From Bradyrhizobium sp. dw_411 (GTDB lineage: Bacteria > Pseudomonadota > Alphaproteobacteria > Rhizobiales > Xanthobacteraceae): 64,000 nucleotides of DNA. The stretch is from positions 62,001-126,000 of the forward strand of contig NZ_JAAVUY010000009.1 in the NCBI RefSeq assembly GCF_018449695.1, written 5' to 3'. A program made the position numbers and the translations under genes. This document shows positions 23,923-32,108 of the stretch, piece by piece. Numbering within the stretch: the stretch's first letter is position 1; the number at the start of each line of letters is the position of its first letter. The notes beneath the pieces are model-generated. The model worked only from the letters and a program-made list of their open reading frames with translations, was not told where the DNA came from and made no database searches.

Positions 23923-25911
23923 TCAGATATCCGCCCGGAAGCCGACCTCGATGATGGCGTCGTGCGGGATCTTGAAGAAATCGGGCGCGCGGCTCGCGAT
24001 CCGGTTGAGGAAGGAGAAAATCGCAAACGACACGGGATCCATCGCCGATCCTTCTTCCTTGCGAACGATGGTCTCATGCGCGATGTAGTAATTCTTGTGG
24101 TCCAGATCCGCATCGAAGCCGAGCCGGTTGCAATTGATCAGGCTGAGCGGAATATCCGGCGTCTGCATGAAGCCGAGCCTGACCTGGATTCGGTAGAAGC
24201 CGTGGCCGAGACGGTGCACCGAATGGCGCTCGTGAAACGGCACCCGCGGCCGGCGATCCGATACGAAGGTCAGCAGCACCACGGTCGCATGCAACACCCT
24301 GTTGTGCTCGATATGGCGCAGCAGCATCGGCGAGGCGCCGTGCTCGACCTTTGTCAGCCATACCCCCATGCCCGGCGCCCGGCCGATACAGGTGGTGTCG
24401 GCATATTCGAGAAATTGCTTGAGCGGCATCGACATCTCCTGGAGACGATGCCGCACCACCGACGCGCCCTTGCGCCAGGACAGCATCAGCGATGCAATGA
24501 GAGTGCCGACGATGAGCGGAAACCAGCCGCCTTCGACGATCTTGATCGAATTCGAAACCAGGAAGGTCGCGTCGATCGCACCGAACACCACAATGATGGG
24601 GATCGCGATCGCGGGCGTCCATTGCCAGCGCGTCACCGCGACCCGATACAGCAAGATCGTGGTGATCAGCATGGTGCCGGACACCGCGATGCCATAGGCG
24701 GCGGCTAAATTTTCCGACGACCGGAACAGAACGACAGTCAGCAACGTGCCCGTCATCAACAGCCAGTTGGCGGCGGGCACATAGATCTGGCCGGCCTCGT
24801 CGACCGATGTCGGGATGATCTTGGCGCGCGGACACAGTCCCATCTGCATGGCCTGCCGGGTCAGCGAGAATACGCCGGAGACCAGCGCCTGCGAGGCGAT
24901 GATGGTCGCGAACGTCGCCAGCACCACCATCGGGATCAGCGCCCAGCTTGGTGCCAGTTTGTAAAAGGGATTATCGGCCGCGGCGGGATCGGCCAGGATC
25001 AGCGCGCCCTGCCCGAAATAATTCAACAGCAATGCCGGCAGCACCAGACCGAACCACGCCCGGCGGATCGCGGTGGCGCCGACATGGCCCATATCGGCGT
25101 AGAGCGCCTCGCCGCCTGTGAGCGCCAGGAACACCGCGCCGATCACGACAAAAGAAACTTTGGGATCGGCGACTAAAAACCGCGCGGCTTCCGCGGGATT
25201 GATCGCACCCAGAATGGCGGGGGCCATGAAGATGTTGGCAGCGCCGAGCCCGCCAAGAACCACAAACCAGACCACCATGATCGGGCCGAACAGCTTGCCG
25301 ATGCCGCCGGTGCCATAACGCTGGATCACGAACAGGCCGATCAGAACCGCAATCGTCGCCGGCACGATGAAATGCTCAAACGCCGGTGCGACCAGCTTTA
25401 ATCCTTCCATCGCCGACAGCACCGAGATCGCCGGCGTGATCACGCCGTCGCCGTAAAGCAAGGATGCGCCGATCACGCCCAGCAGCACCAGCGCCGGCAG
25501 CCGGTTGCCATTGGCGACCTGCTCCGCGCCGACCAGCGACAGCAATGCCAGGATGCCGCCCTCGCCGTCATTGTCGGCGCGCAGCACGAAGACCACATAT
25601 TTGAGCGACACCATCATGGTCAGCGCCCAAAGAATGAGCGAGACGATCCCGAGAACGTCCGCCGGCGCCGGAACGGGATGGCCGATGCCGGTCAGCGCGA
25701 CCTGAAAGGCATAAAGAGGACTGGTGCCGATATCGCCGAACACGACACCGAGCGCCGTCAGCGCCAAAAACCCGGGACTGCCGGCGTGATGCACATATTT
25801 GGGCTGATCTTTTAACGCCTCGGATGGACTGAGACCCGCGCCAACGAGACTGGCATCGGAAACCGCGCGATCAACCAGGCCGCCGACCGGCGCACTCGAT
25901 GGCATATCCAT
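23923..25911 (-). CDS. kup: Kup low-affinity potassium uptake protein
   Basis: A 662-residue K+ transporter of the Kup/HAK/KUP family. About 12 membrane helices cover 50-460, beginning with LGVVFGDIGTSPLYAF, the family signature. The C-terminal cytoplasmic part follows (HERHSVHRLGHGFYRIQVRLGFMQTPDIP). It normally works as a K+/H+ symporter. The ATG with GAGG six bases upstream was chosen over a GTG four codons earlier. The 196-bp spacer to the MHS gene shows no clear terminator. Confidence 0.92.
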   Translation of the reverse strand: MDMPSSAPVGGLVDRAVSDASLVGAGLSPSEALKDQPKYVHHAGSPGFLALTALGVVFGDIGTSPLYAFQVALTGIGHPVPAPADVLGIVSLILWALTMMVSLKYVVFVLRADNDGEGGILALLSLVGAEQVANGNRLPALVLLGVIGASLLYGDGVITPAISVLSAMEGLKLVAPAFEHFIVPATIAVLIGLFVIQRYGTGGIGKLFGPIMVVWFVVLGGLGAANIFMAPAILGAINPAEAARFLVADPKVSFVVIGAVFLALTGGEALYADMGHVGATAIRRAWFGLVLPALLLNYFGQGALILADPAAADNPFYKLAPSWALIPMVVLATFATIIASQALVSGVFSLTRQAMQMGLCPRAKIIPTSVDEAGQIYVPAANWLLMTGTLLTVVLFRSSENLAAAYGIAVSGTMLITTILLYRVAVTRWQWTPAIAIPIIVVFGAIDATFLVSNSIKIVEGGWFPLIVGTLIASLMLSWRKGASVVRHRLQEMSMPLKQFLEYADTTCIGRAPGMGVWLTKVEHGASPMLLRHIEHNRVLHATVVLLTFVSDRRPRVPFHERHSVHRLGHGFYRIQVRLGFMQTPDIPLSLINCNRLGFDADLDHKNYYIAHETIVRKEEGSAMDPVSFAIFSFLNRIASRAPDFFKIPHDAIIEVGFRADI

Positions 25912-26001
25912 ACTGAACCTCACGACACAAGGACGCTGTCTGAGCTCGTGCGTTCAGCATTCAAGATTTAGGCCATCGAGACGTCGTCTGGAAAACCCTG
26001 A

Positions 26002-27483
26002 CTATCGCCGGCCGCCGCCACCACCTCCGCGCCCACCGCCACCATAACCACCGTTGCCACCATAACCTCCGCCGCCGCCGCCAAAGCCACCAACGTAGCC
26101 TCCAACTCCGACCGGCGAGCTGTAATTCGAGGACGGGCTGCTTTCCTCTTCTTCCTCATAATAGACCGCAGGCCGCGGCTTGCGCTTCGGCGGAGCTTCT
26201 TCGGCGTGCCTCCTGTCGGGACGCTTCTTTTCGACGTTCCTCGTCCGCGGCTCCGGCTCCACTTTTTTGAGCACCGGCGGTGTCGCCGGCGTGATGCTGC
26301 AGGGGCAGGTCGGCCCCAGCGCGACGTTGGTCGGCTGCAACAGCGCGGCACTGACGCCGAGCGAACGGTTACGCACGCGTTCTTCCATCTTGCGCGCGGT
26401 AGCGGCCAGATCGCTGCTGCCATAGCTCGCCAGAAATGCATTGAACGACGAGCCCGTGTTGGTCGCGACCGCGTTTGCCCACGCCTGCATCTCGCGCCGG
26501 CGGTCCAGCAGCGAGCGCACCCGCGGGGTGTAGGACGACTGCGCAAATACGTTGGTGAAGGCTTCATAGGCCGCGACCGAGTCATCCGCGATCACCAGAT
26601 CGTAGGCATCCTTCGGTTCCTTGCCCGTGAGATCCTTGCGCCAATCGTCGACACTGCGCGCTGTCGTCGGCTTCGGCCCGGCCATGCTCTGGCCGGCACC
26701 CTTGTCGCCGAAGAACCTGAAGTCTGAAGTCAACGACGAGCTTTCCCAGGGAACCTGCCGGCCATCGGTCGCCTGATTCACCGAGACGCGGACGCGCTTG
26801 AAAGCTTCCTCGATCGGAAGGTTCGGCTCTTTCACGACCGAGAGCACCGCCTTGGTGTACGGACTGTTGTCGCCGTCACCGTCTTCCGCTTCCGCGCCCG
26901 GCGACGTGGAAAACGAAATGAACCAGCCGGATGCGCCGGACTTGGTATCGATGATCGCGAGCCCATGGCCTGCGGTCTTGTTGAGCGCCGGGAACGGGTT
27001 GTTGCGGCAGGCATCCAGCATCAGGACACGCATCCGCGTCGGCAACGCAGCCAAGGTGTTCATGAGATCGTTGAGCCGCACGGCCTGCAACGGAATATCG
27101 GCTTCACGTTTCGGATCGACATCGACCGGCACCAGATAATTCTCGCCGTCGATCTGCAGCCCGTGACCGGCGTAAAATACCAGCGCGACGGTATCGGGTC
27201 CGCTCGCCGCCACCTTGGCCGCGAAATCACTGACGGCCTGGCGCATGTCGTTCTGCGCCAGATCGGGCGCGGCGGTAACTTCGAAGCCGGCATTGCCGAG
27301 CAGCTCGGTCATTCGCTTGCCGTCATTGGCGGCGTTAGGCAACGCCGGCACGGCGCGGTAGGCCGACTGGCCGATCACGAGGGCTACGCGGTTTTCCGCC
27401 AACGCGGCAGGCGCGGCGCAGACCTGGAACAAAAGCAACAGCGAGGATGGCAAAAAGAAATCGCGAAAAAGGAAACGGCGCAT
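26002..27483 (-). CDS. Secreted caspase-like peptidase (orthocaspase) with Gly-rich tail
   Basis: A 493-residue C14-type peptidase. A signal peptide covers about 1-29 (cleavage near ALA-E). The p20-like domain runs from 31 to about 250, with catalytic His107 in FYAGHGLQ and Cys159 in LDACRNNPF. A middle helical region follows, then a basic/proline linker (about 395-440), an acidic run (YEEEEESS) and a low-complexity Gly/Tyr-rich tail of about 45 residues. Prokaryotic caspase homologues usually cleave after basic residues, but the substrate here is unknown. The start at the signal peptide was preferred to one 32 codons upstream. Confidence 0.85.
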   Translation of the reverse strand: MRRFLFRDFFLPSSLLLLFQVCAAPAALAENRVALVIGQSAYRAVPALPNAANDGKRMTELLGNAGFEVTAAPDLAQNDMRQAVSDFAAKVAASGPDTVALVFYAGHGLQIDGENYLVPVDVDPKREADIPLQAVRLNDLMNTLAALPTRMRVLMLDACRNNPFPALNKTAGHGLAIIDTKSGASGWFISFSTSPGAEAEDGDGDNSPYTKAVLSVVKEPNLPIEEAFKRVRVSVNQATDGRQVPWESSSLTSDFRFFGDKGAGQSMAGPKPTTARSVDDWRKDLTGKEPKDAYDLVIADDSVAAYEAFTNVFAQSSYTPRVRSLLDRRREMQAWANAVATNTGSSFNAFLASYGSSDLAATARKMEERVRNRSLGVSAALLQPTNVALGPTCPCSITPATPPVLKKVEPEPRTRNVEKKRPDRRHAEEAPPKRKPRPAVYYEEEEESSPSSNYSSPVGVGGYVGGFGGGGGGYGGNGGYGGGGRGGGGGGRR

Positions 27484-27624
27484 CACAACACCTCCGTCGC
27501 AATGAATATCATTGCATGATGGCAGCTTATTAACATCCGCGCCAATGCGTTGTGTGTGAGCTACCTCACAGCCCCACACCTCCTGAAGACGGTGCTGTCC
27601 GGCACGACTCCAAATTGAATCGCA

Positions 27625-27660
27625 TTTGCGATGCGCGCTTCAAAAAGCGCGCATCGCAAA
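27625..27660 (-). terminator. Very strong hairpin after the MFS gene
   Basis: A perfect 16-bp stem (TTTGCGATGCGCGCTT and its inverse complement) with a four-base loop lies one base after the TAA of the minus-strand MFS gene. It lacks a long U tract on the minus strand, but stem length and position fit a terminator or transcript 3' stabiliser. Confidence 0.65.
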
Positions 27661-27661
27661 C

Positions 27662-28840
27662 TTAATTCGCGCCCGCCACCGGCACCTTGATTTCGGTCGG
27701 CAGGATGATCGCCGCGGCGATCACCAGCAGGCACAATCCCGCGAACGCATGCAGCATGGTGACGAAGCCGCCCTGCTGGTACAGCCACGCCACCAGCCCC
27801 ACGGAGGCGCCGGCCGCGGTGAAGCCGACGAAATAACGCACTGCATAGGCGCGCGAGCGCCATTCCTCGCTGGTGTATTTGCCGACCATCGCATCGTTCA
27901 CCGTCACTTGTCCGAACGCGCCCATCACGATGCCGATCGCGGCCAGGATCAGCGGCAGGTTCGACAAGGTCGCCGCCATGTACAGAAACGGCGCCAGCAC
28001 GAACGACAACGGCAGCGAGACGGTTTTGAGCGAATAGCGGTCGATCAGTTTGCCGATGGTGTATTGCGTCATCGCACCGAACACATAGACAAAGGCCGCG
28101 ATGACGCCGAGCAGCGCCGGGCTTGCCGTGAGGTCGGCCAGCCGTTCCGCGAACAATTTCGGCAATGCTACCGTCACCGCATTGAAGGTGGTGGATATCG
28201 CGATCACCACAATCAGGATCGATACGATCACGCGCCACATATCCTGCTTCGCCACCCGCGCCTGCGCCGCGGCCTGTTTGAAGCCCGAGCGATCCTCATG
28301 CACCACGAGACGCATGAAGGCGACCCCGATCAGGATCGTGACAATGCCGGGGATGATGAAGGCCCAGCGCCAGCCGAGATATTGCCCGACCACGCCGGTC
28401 ACCAGCGCCGATGACGCAACGCCGAGATTGCCCCAGACGCCGTTGAGACCCATCTCGCGCCCGAGACTGTCGGCGTAGGACACGATCATCGCAGTCCCGA
28501 CGGGATGGTAGATCGACGCAAACAGGCCGATCGAGAGCAACGCCGTGCCGAGTTGCAGCGGCGTCTGCACCAGGCCGACCGCGATCATCGAGGCGCCGAT
28601 CCCGGCAAAGAAGATCACCATCATATGGCGCCGGCTCCAGCGGTCGCCGAGCCAGCCGGTCAACAGCGATCCCGCGCCAAAGGCGATGAAGCCGGGGGTG
28701 GCGTAAGGCAACAGCTCCGAATAGGCCATGCCGAGCGCCGGCCCCATCACGATGACAGCGGCAGCAAAGATCAGCATCGAATAATGGTCGATAAAATGCG
28801 CGGCGTTGACGAAGCCGATCACCCGGACGGGACTGTTCAT
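27662..28840 (-). CDS. MFS transporter divergent from an AraC regulator
   Basis: A 392-residue major facilitator with 12 predicted membrane segments. The 2-3 loop reads GSLLTGWLGDRWSRRHMMVIF, close to MFS motif A, and the helix-5 motif contains GNLGVASSALVTGVVGQYLGWRWAF. It resembles fosmidomycin-resistance/sugar-efflux type permeases, but no substrate is certain. AAGGAA precedes the ATG. It is divergent from the AraC gene with 86 bp between starts. Confidence 0.82.
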   Translation of the reverse strand: MNSPVRVIGFVNAAHFIDHYSMLIFAAAVIVMGPALGMAYSELLPYATPGFIAFGAGSLLTGWLGDRWSRRHMMVIFFAGIGASMIAVGLVQTPLQLGTALLSIGLFASIYHPVGTAMIVSYADSLGREMGLNGVWGNLGVASSALVTGVVGQYLGWRWAFIIPGIVTILIGVAFMRLVVHEDRSGFKQAAAQARVAKQDMWRVIVSILIVVIAISTTFNAVTVALPKLFAERLADLTASPALLGVIAAFVYVFGAMTQYTIGKLIDRYSLKTVSLPLSFVLAPFLYMAATLSNLPLILAAIGIVMGAFGQVTVNDAMVGKYTSEEWRSRAYAVRYFVGFTAAGASVGLVAWLYQQGGFVTMLHAFAGLCLLVIAAAIILPTEIKVPVAGAN

Positions 28841-28926
28841 TGGAATTCCTTGGACTTTTTTGAAGCGATCTTGCGGGGAATTCCTGCAATGCTCTGAAAT
28901 GGGTTATATGATCTTGTCCTGACGAG

Positions 28927-29736
28927 ATGTGGCCAATGAATATCGCCGAAACGCCAATCGCTGCCATCAGCGGAAGCCGCCCGATCGCGGGTGATGGCGT
29001 TCATCTGGTCGCGCGGCATTACAAGAAGGGCGTGCGGCTCGACCCCCATATGCACCGCGAGGCGCAATTGGTGTACGCCGCGCGCGGCACCATGCAGGTC
29101 ACGACCCCCGGCGGACGCTGGCTGGTGCCACCGGATCGCGCGGTGTGGGTGCCGGCGCTATCCGAACACGCCATCGACGTGCTGGCCGATATCGAAATGC
29201 GCACACTGTATTTCGATCTGGCGTGGCTCAAGCGCGAGGAGCGCAGCACGAGCCTGGATGCCGAATTCGTCGTACGGGTGTCGCGTCTGTTGCACGAGAC
29301 GATCCTGGCGCTGTTCGATGGCCGCAACGATCCCGATCGGACCGGCTTGCTGGTCAGATTGGCGTTGCTGGAACTGGATCACGCCGAGGACTCAGCGACC
29401 TTCATTCCGCTGCCGCACGAGCCGCGGTGCCGGCGCGCGGCGGAAATCGTGCTCGGCGATCCCACCGGGCTGCACGAGATCGATACGCTGGCGCGCGAAG
29501 TCGGCACCTCGGCGCGGACGCTGTCGCGGTTGTTTTCATCGGAAACTCAACTGAGTTTCAAAAGCTGGTGCCAGCGCGCACGGATCGCCGCGGCGATCGA
29601 AAAACTGTCGACGGACGCCAATGTCTCGGTCAAGCAACTTGCCGCGGATTTGGGCTATGCGAGCGTCCCGGCGTTCTCGCACGCCTTCCGGCAGGTGACG
29701 GGCAAAACGCCGACCGAGTTTGCGGCGAAGGAATGA
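28927..29736 (+). CDS. AraC-family regulator with N-terminal cupin
   Basis: A 269-residue regulator. The N-terminal cupin (about 20-130) includes HMHREAQLVYAARGTMQV and RAVWVPALSEHAIDVL, and the C-terminal double helix-turn-helix (about 165-268) includes EVGTSARTLSRLFSSETQLSFKSW and LGYASVPAFSHAFRQVTGKTP. The domain pair is common in regulators of adjacent exporters. Divergent placement next to the MFS gene suggests that it controls that gene. An alternative ATG lies three codons downstream. Confidence 0.86.
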   Translation: MWPMNIAETPIAAISGSRPIAGDGVHLVARHYKKGVRLDPHMHREAQLVYAARGTMQVTTPGGRWLVPPDRAVWVPALSEHAIDVLADIEMRTLYFDLAWLKREERSTSLDAEFVVRVSRLLHETILALFDGRNDPDRTGLLVRLALLELDHAEDSATFIPLPHEPRCRRAAEIVLGDPTGLHEIDTLAREVGTSARTLSRLFSSETQLSFKSWCQRARIAAAIEKLSTDANVSVKQLAADLGYASVPAFSHAFRQVTGKTPTEFAAKE

Positions 29737-29760
29737 ATTAGAGGCTTCAACAATCTTGAT

Positions 29761-29891
29761 CGTCATACGCGGGCATAGCCGTCAAAAGGACGGCGTCGCT
29801 TTCGCTTGCCTGCGCCCCGCGTATCCATCAATCTTCATAAAACTCTTTTTTTCGAAGCTGATGGATGGCCGGGTCAAGCCCGGCCATGACG
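29761..29891. repeat. Intergenic repeat family E
   Basis: A 131-bp element bounded by CGTCAT and ATGACG. It contains ATCCATCA/TGATGGAT arms and the palindrome GGCCGGGTCAAGCCCGGCC near the right end. One copy was seen in this window, between the AraC and malonyl-CoA decarboxylase genes. Confidence 0.65.
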
Positions 29892-30004
29892 AGTCATCGT
29901 ACCCGTGCTGCTCATTTCCGCTCTTCCGTCGCCCGCTTGAATGTGATCCCCTTCGCCTTAAATCCAATGTAATAATTCCGTCCGGCTGGATATAACCCTC
30001 TGAC

Positions 30005-31360
30005 ATGAGCAGCAACGCCTTCTTTTCCGACCTCCTCGCCTCGATCTCCGAGCGCGGCCGCAGTTTGCTTGGACGCGTGGGATCGCCCGACGCCAAGCAG
30101 GACCCTTCCGACCTGATCCTGCTGTGCGAGGCCCTGTTATCGGGCCGCGGCGAGGCTTCCGGTACCGCGATGGCGCGCGAGGTGCTCGATCGCTACCACC
30201 ATCTCGACGCCGCCGGCCGGCTCTCGTTCTTCGGCGAACTGGCCCGCAAATACGGTCCGGACCGCGAACGACTGGCGCAAGCGATCGAGACCTGGCGGGC
30301 GCAGCCGAACGACGATGACGCCAGCGATCTGCATTTCGCCTCCGAACCGCGGCGGCAGGAACTGATCCGCAGACTCAACCGCGCGCCGGGCGGCACCAGC
30401 GATCTCGTGGCGATGCGTGCCGATCTGCTCGATCATTTGAACGGCGACAAGGAGCTCGCCGCGCTCGACCGCGACGTCGTGCATTTGCTGGCCTCATGGT
30501 TCAACAGGGGGTTTCTCGTGCTGCGCAGGATCGACTGGTCGACGCCGGCCAACATTCTGGAAAAGATCATTCGCTACGAGGCCGTGCATGAGATCCGCGA
30601 CTGGGACGATCTGCGCCGCCGCATCGATCCGATCGACCGGCGCTGCTACGCCTTCTTTCATCCCGCGCTGGTCGACGAGCCATTAATCTTCGTTGAAGTG
30701 GCGCTGACGGAGTCGATTCCCGGAGCAATCGCGCCGCTGCTCGCCGAAGACAGGCAGCCCGTGCCGATCGAGCGTGCCCGAACCGCCGTGTTCTATTCGA
30801 TCTCCAACACCCAGCGCGGTCTCGGCGGCATTTCCTTTGGCAGTTTCCTGATCAAGCAGGTGGTCGAGGAATTGCGGCGCGAGCTGCCGAAGCTGGAGAA
30901 TTTCGTCACGCTGTCGCCGGTGCCGGGCTTCATGCACTGGGTCAAGCAGGCCAGCGACGTTCCCTTGTCGGACGAGGAGCGAACGCTGCTCGAACAACTG
31001 GAAAAGCCCGACTGGTTCGAGAATGCGGAGCTGGCGACGCAACTGCGTTCGGTCCTGGAACCGCTGGCGGCGCATTATTTTCTCAAAGCACGTACCTCCA
31101 AGGGCCGGCTGATCGACTCGGTGGCGCGATTCCATCTCGGCAATGGCGCGCGGCTGGAGCGGATCGACTGGCTCGGCGATCTCTCGCCAAAGGGCCTGCG
31201 CGAATCCGCCGGCTTCATGGTCAACTATCTCTATCGGCTCGACGATATCGAGAAGAACCACGAGGCCTATGCCAATCAGGACACGATCGCGGCCTCCAGC
31301 GCTGTGAAGAAACTGCTGAAGACCGAGGGCCGGCGCTTGCTATCATTTTCGGCAGATTAA
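30005..31360 (+). CDS. matA: Malonyl-CoA decarboxylase
   Basis: A 451-residue enzyme converting malonyl-CoA to acetyl-CoA and CO2. The helical N-terminal oligomerisation domain is followed by the GNAT-like catalytic domain, with SISNTQRGLGGISFGSFLIKQV, LSPVPGFMHWV and VARFHLGNGARLERIDWLGD as conserved blocks. The catalytic Ser/His pair of this family maps to the TLSPVPGF and VARFHLGNG regions. No matB (malonyl-CoA synthetase) or matC (malonate carrier) lies nearby, so this copy is not in the classic rhizobial matABC order. Confidence 0.9.
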   Translation: MSSNAFFSDLLASISERGRSLLGRVGSPDAKQDPSDLILLCEALLSGRGEASGTAMAREVLDRYHHLDAAGRLSFFGELARKYGPDRERLAQAIETWRAQPNDDDASDLHFASEPRRQELIRRLNRAPGGTSDLVAMRADLLDHLNGDKELAALDRDVVHLLASWFNRGFLVLRRIDWSTPANILEKIIRYEAVHEIRDWDDLRRRIDPIDRRCYAFFHPALVDEPLIFVEVALTESIPGAIAPLLAEDRQPVPIERARTAVFYSISNTQRGLGGISFGSFLIKQVVEELRRELPKLENFVTLSPVPGFMHWVKQASDVPLSDEERTLLEQLEKPDWFENAELATQLRSVLEPLAAHYFLKARTSKGRLIDSVARFHLGNGARLERIDWLGDLSPKGLRESAGFMVNYLYRLDDIEKNHEAYANQDTIAASSAVKKLLKTEGRRLLSFSAD

Positions 31361-31407
31361 AACCGCCGCGACGAGCTTATGCTTCGGCCAGTTATACTCC
31401 GGCCCGA

Positions 31408-32097
31408 TTACACTTCAGCCCATTTGCGGATCAGATTGTGATAGATCCCGGTCAGCTTGACCGTCTCGGGATCGTCGCGCCCGAGCCGCTCCACCAGCGC
31501 CTGTATCGCGGTATCCAGATCGAAGATCAGGCTGCGGGCATGAGCATCCCGGATCATGCTCTGCAGCCAGAAGAACGACGCGACGCGCATGCCGCGCGTG
31601 ACCGGCGTGACCATGTGCAGGCTGGAGGCGGGATAGACCACGAGATCGCCGGCAGGCAGCTTGATCTCGTGCGAACCGTAATTGTCCTCGATCACCAACT
31701 CGCCGCCGTCATACTCATCCGGTTCGGCCAGAAACAGCGTGACCGATAAGTCCGTGCGGATTCGCAAGCCTGTCAGGCGATCGCCGCGCACGGCATTGTC
31801 GACATGAATGCCGAAATGATGCCCGTCCGCGGCCGCATAACGATTGAACAGCGGCGGAAAGATCTGCAGCGGGATCGCCGCCGAAATGAACCGCGGATTG
31901 GCCGTCAGCGCCGAGATCACACGCTTGCCGAGCTTGCGCGCAACTTCGCTGTCCGGTGGCAGTTGCTCGTTGTTTTTCACCAGCGCCGACTGCGCGCCGG
32001 CGGTCGAGCGGCCGTCCTCCCACGCACACTCGTCCATGATGTGGCGGAAATCCGCCACATCGTCTTTTGTCAGCACATTGGGAACGCAAATCAGCAT
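31408..32097 (-). CDS. piuC: PKHD-type Fe(II)/2-oxoglutarate dioxygenase (PiuC/YbiX type)
   Basis: A 229-residue dioxygenase. Iron ligands are His98 and Asp100 (HFGIHVDNA) and His161 (SSLHMVTPVTRG), with Arg171 for 2-oxoglutarate. The length matches PiuC/YbiX proteins. The gene starts 11 bases after the stop of a TonB-dependent siderophore receptor on the same strand, the same pairing as fiu-ybiX in E. coli and piuA-piuC in Pseudomonas. It probably modifies an imported siderophore or part of the uptake machinery; the real substrate is not known. Confidence 0.9.
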   Translation of the reverse strand: MLICVPNVLTKDDVADFRHIMDECAWEDGRSTAGAQSALVKNNEQLPPDSEVARKLGKRVISALTANPRFISAAIPLQIFPPLFNRYAAADGHHFGIHVDNAVRGDRLTGLRIRTDLSVTLFLAEPDEYDGGELVIEDNYGSHEIKLPAGDLVVYPASSLHMVTPVTRGMRVASFFWLQSMIRDAHARSLIFDLDTAIQALVERLGRDDPETVKLTGIYHNLIRKWAEV

Positions 32098-32108
32098 TGT
32101 CTCGACAA

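Noticed and set aside
25968..26585. 205-residue frame overlapping the caspase C-terminus
   Set aside because: Its Arg-rich start and repetitive end come from reading the Gly-rich tail in another frame.
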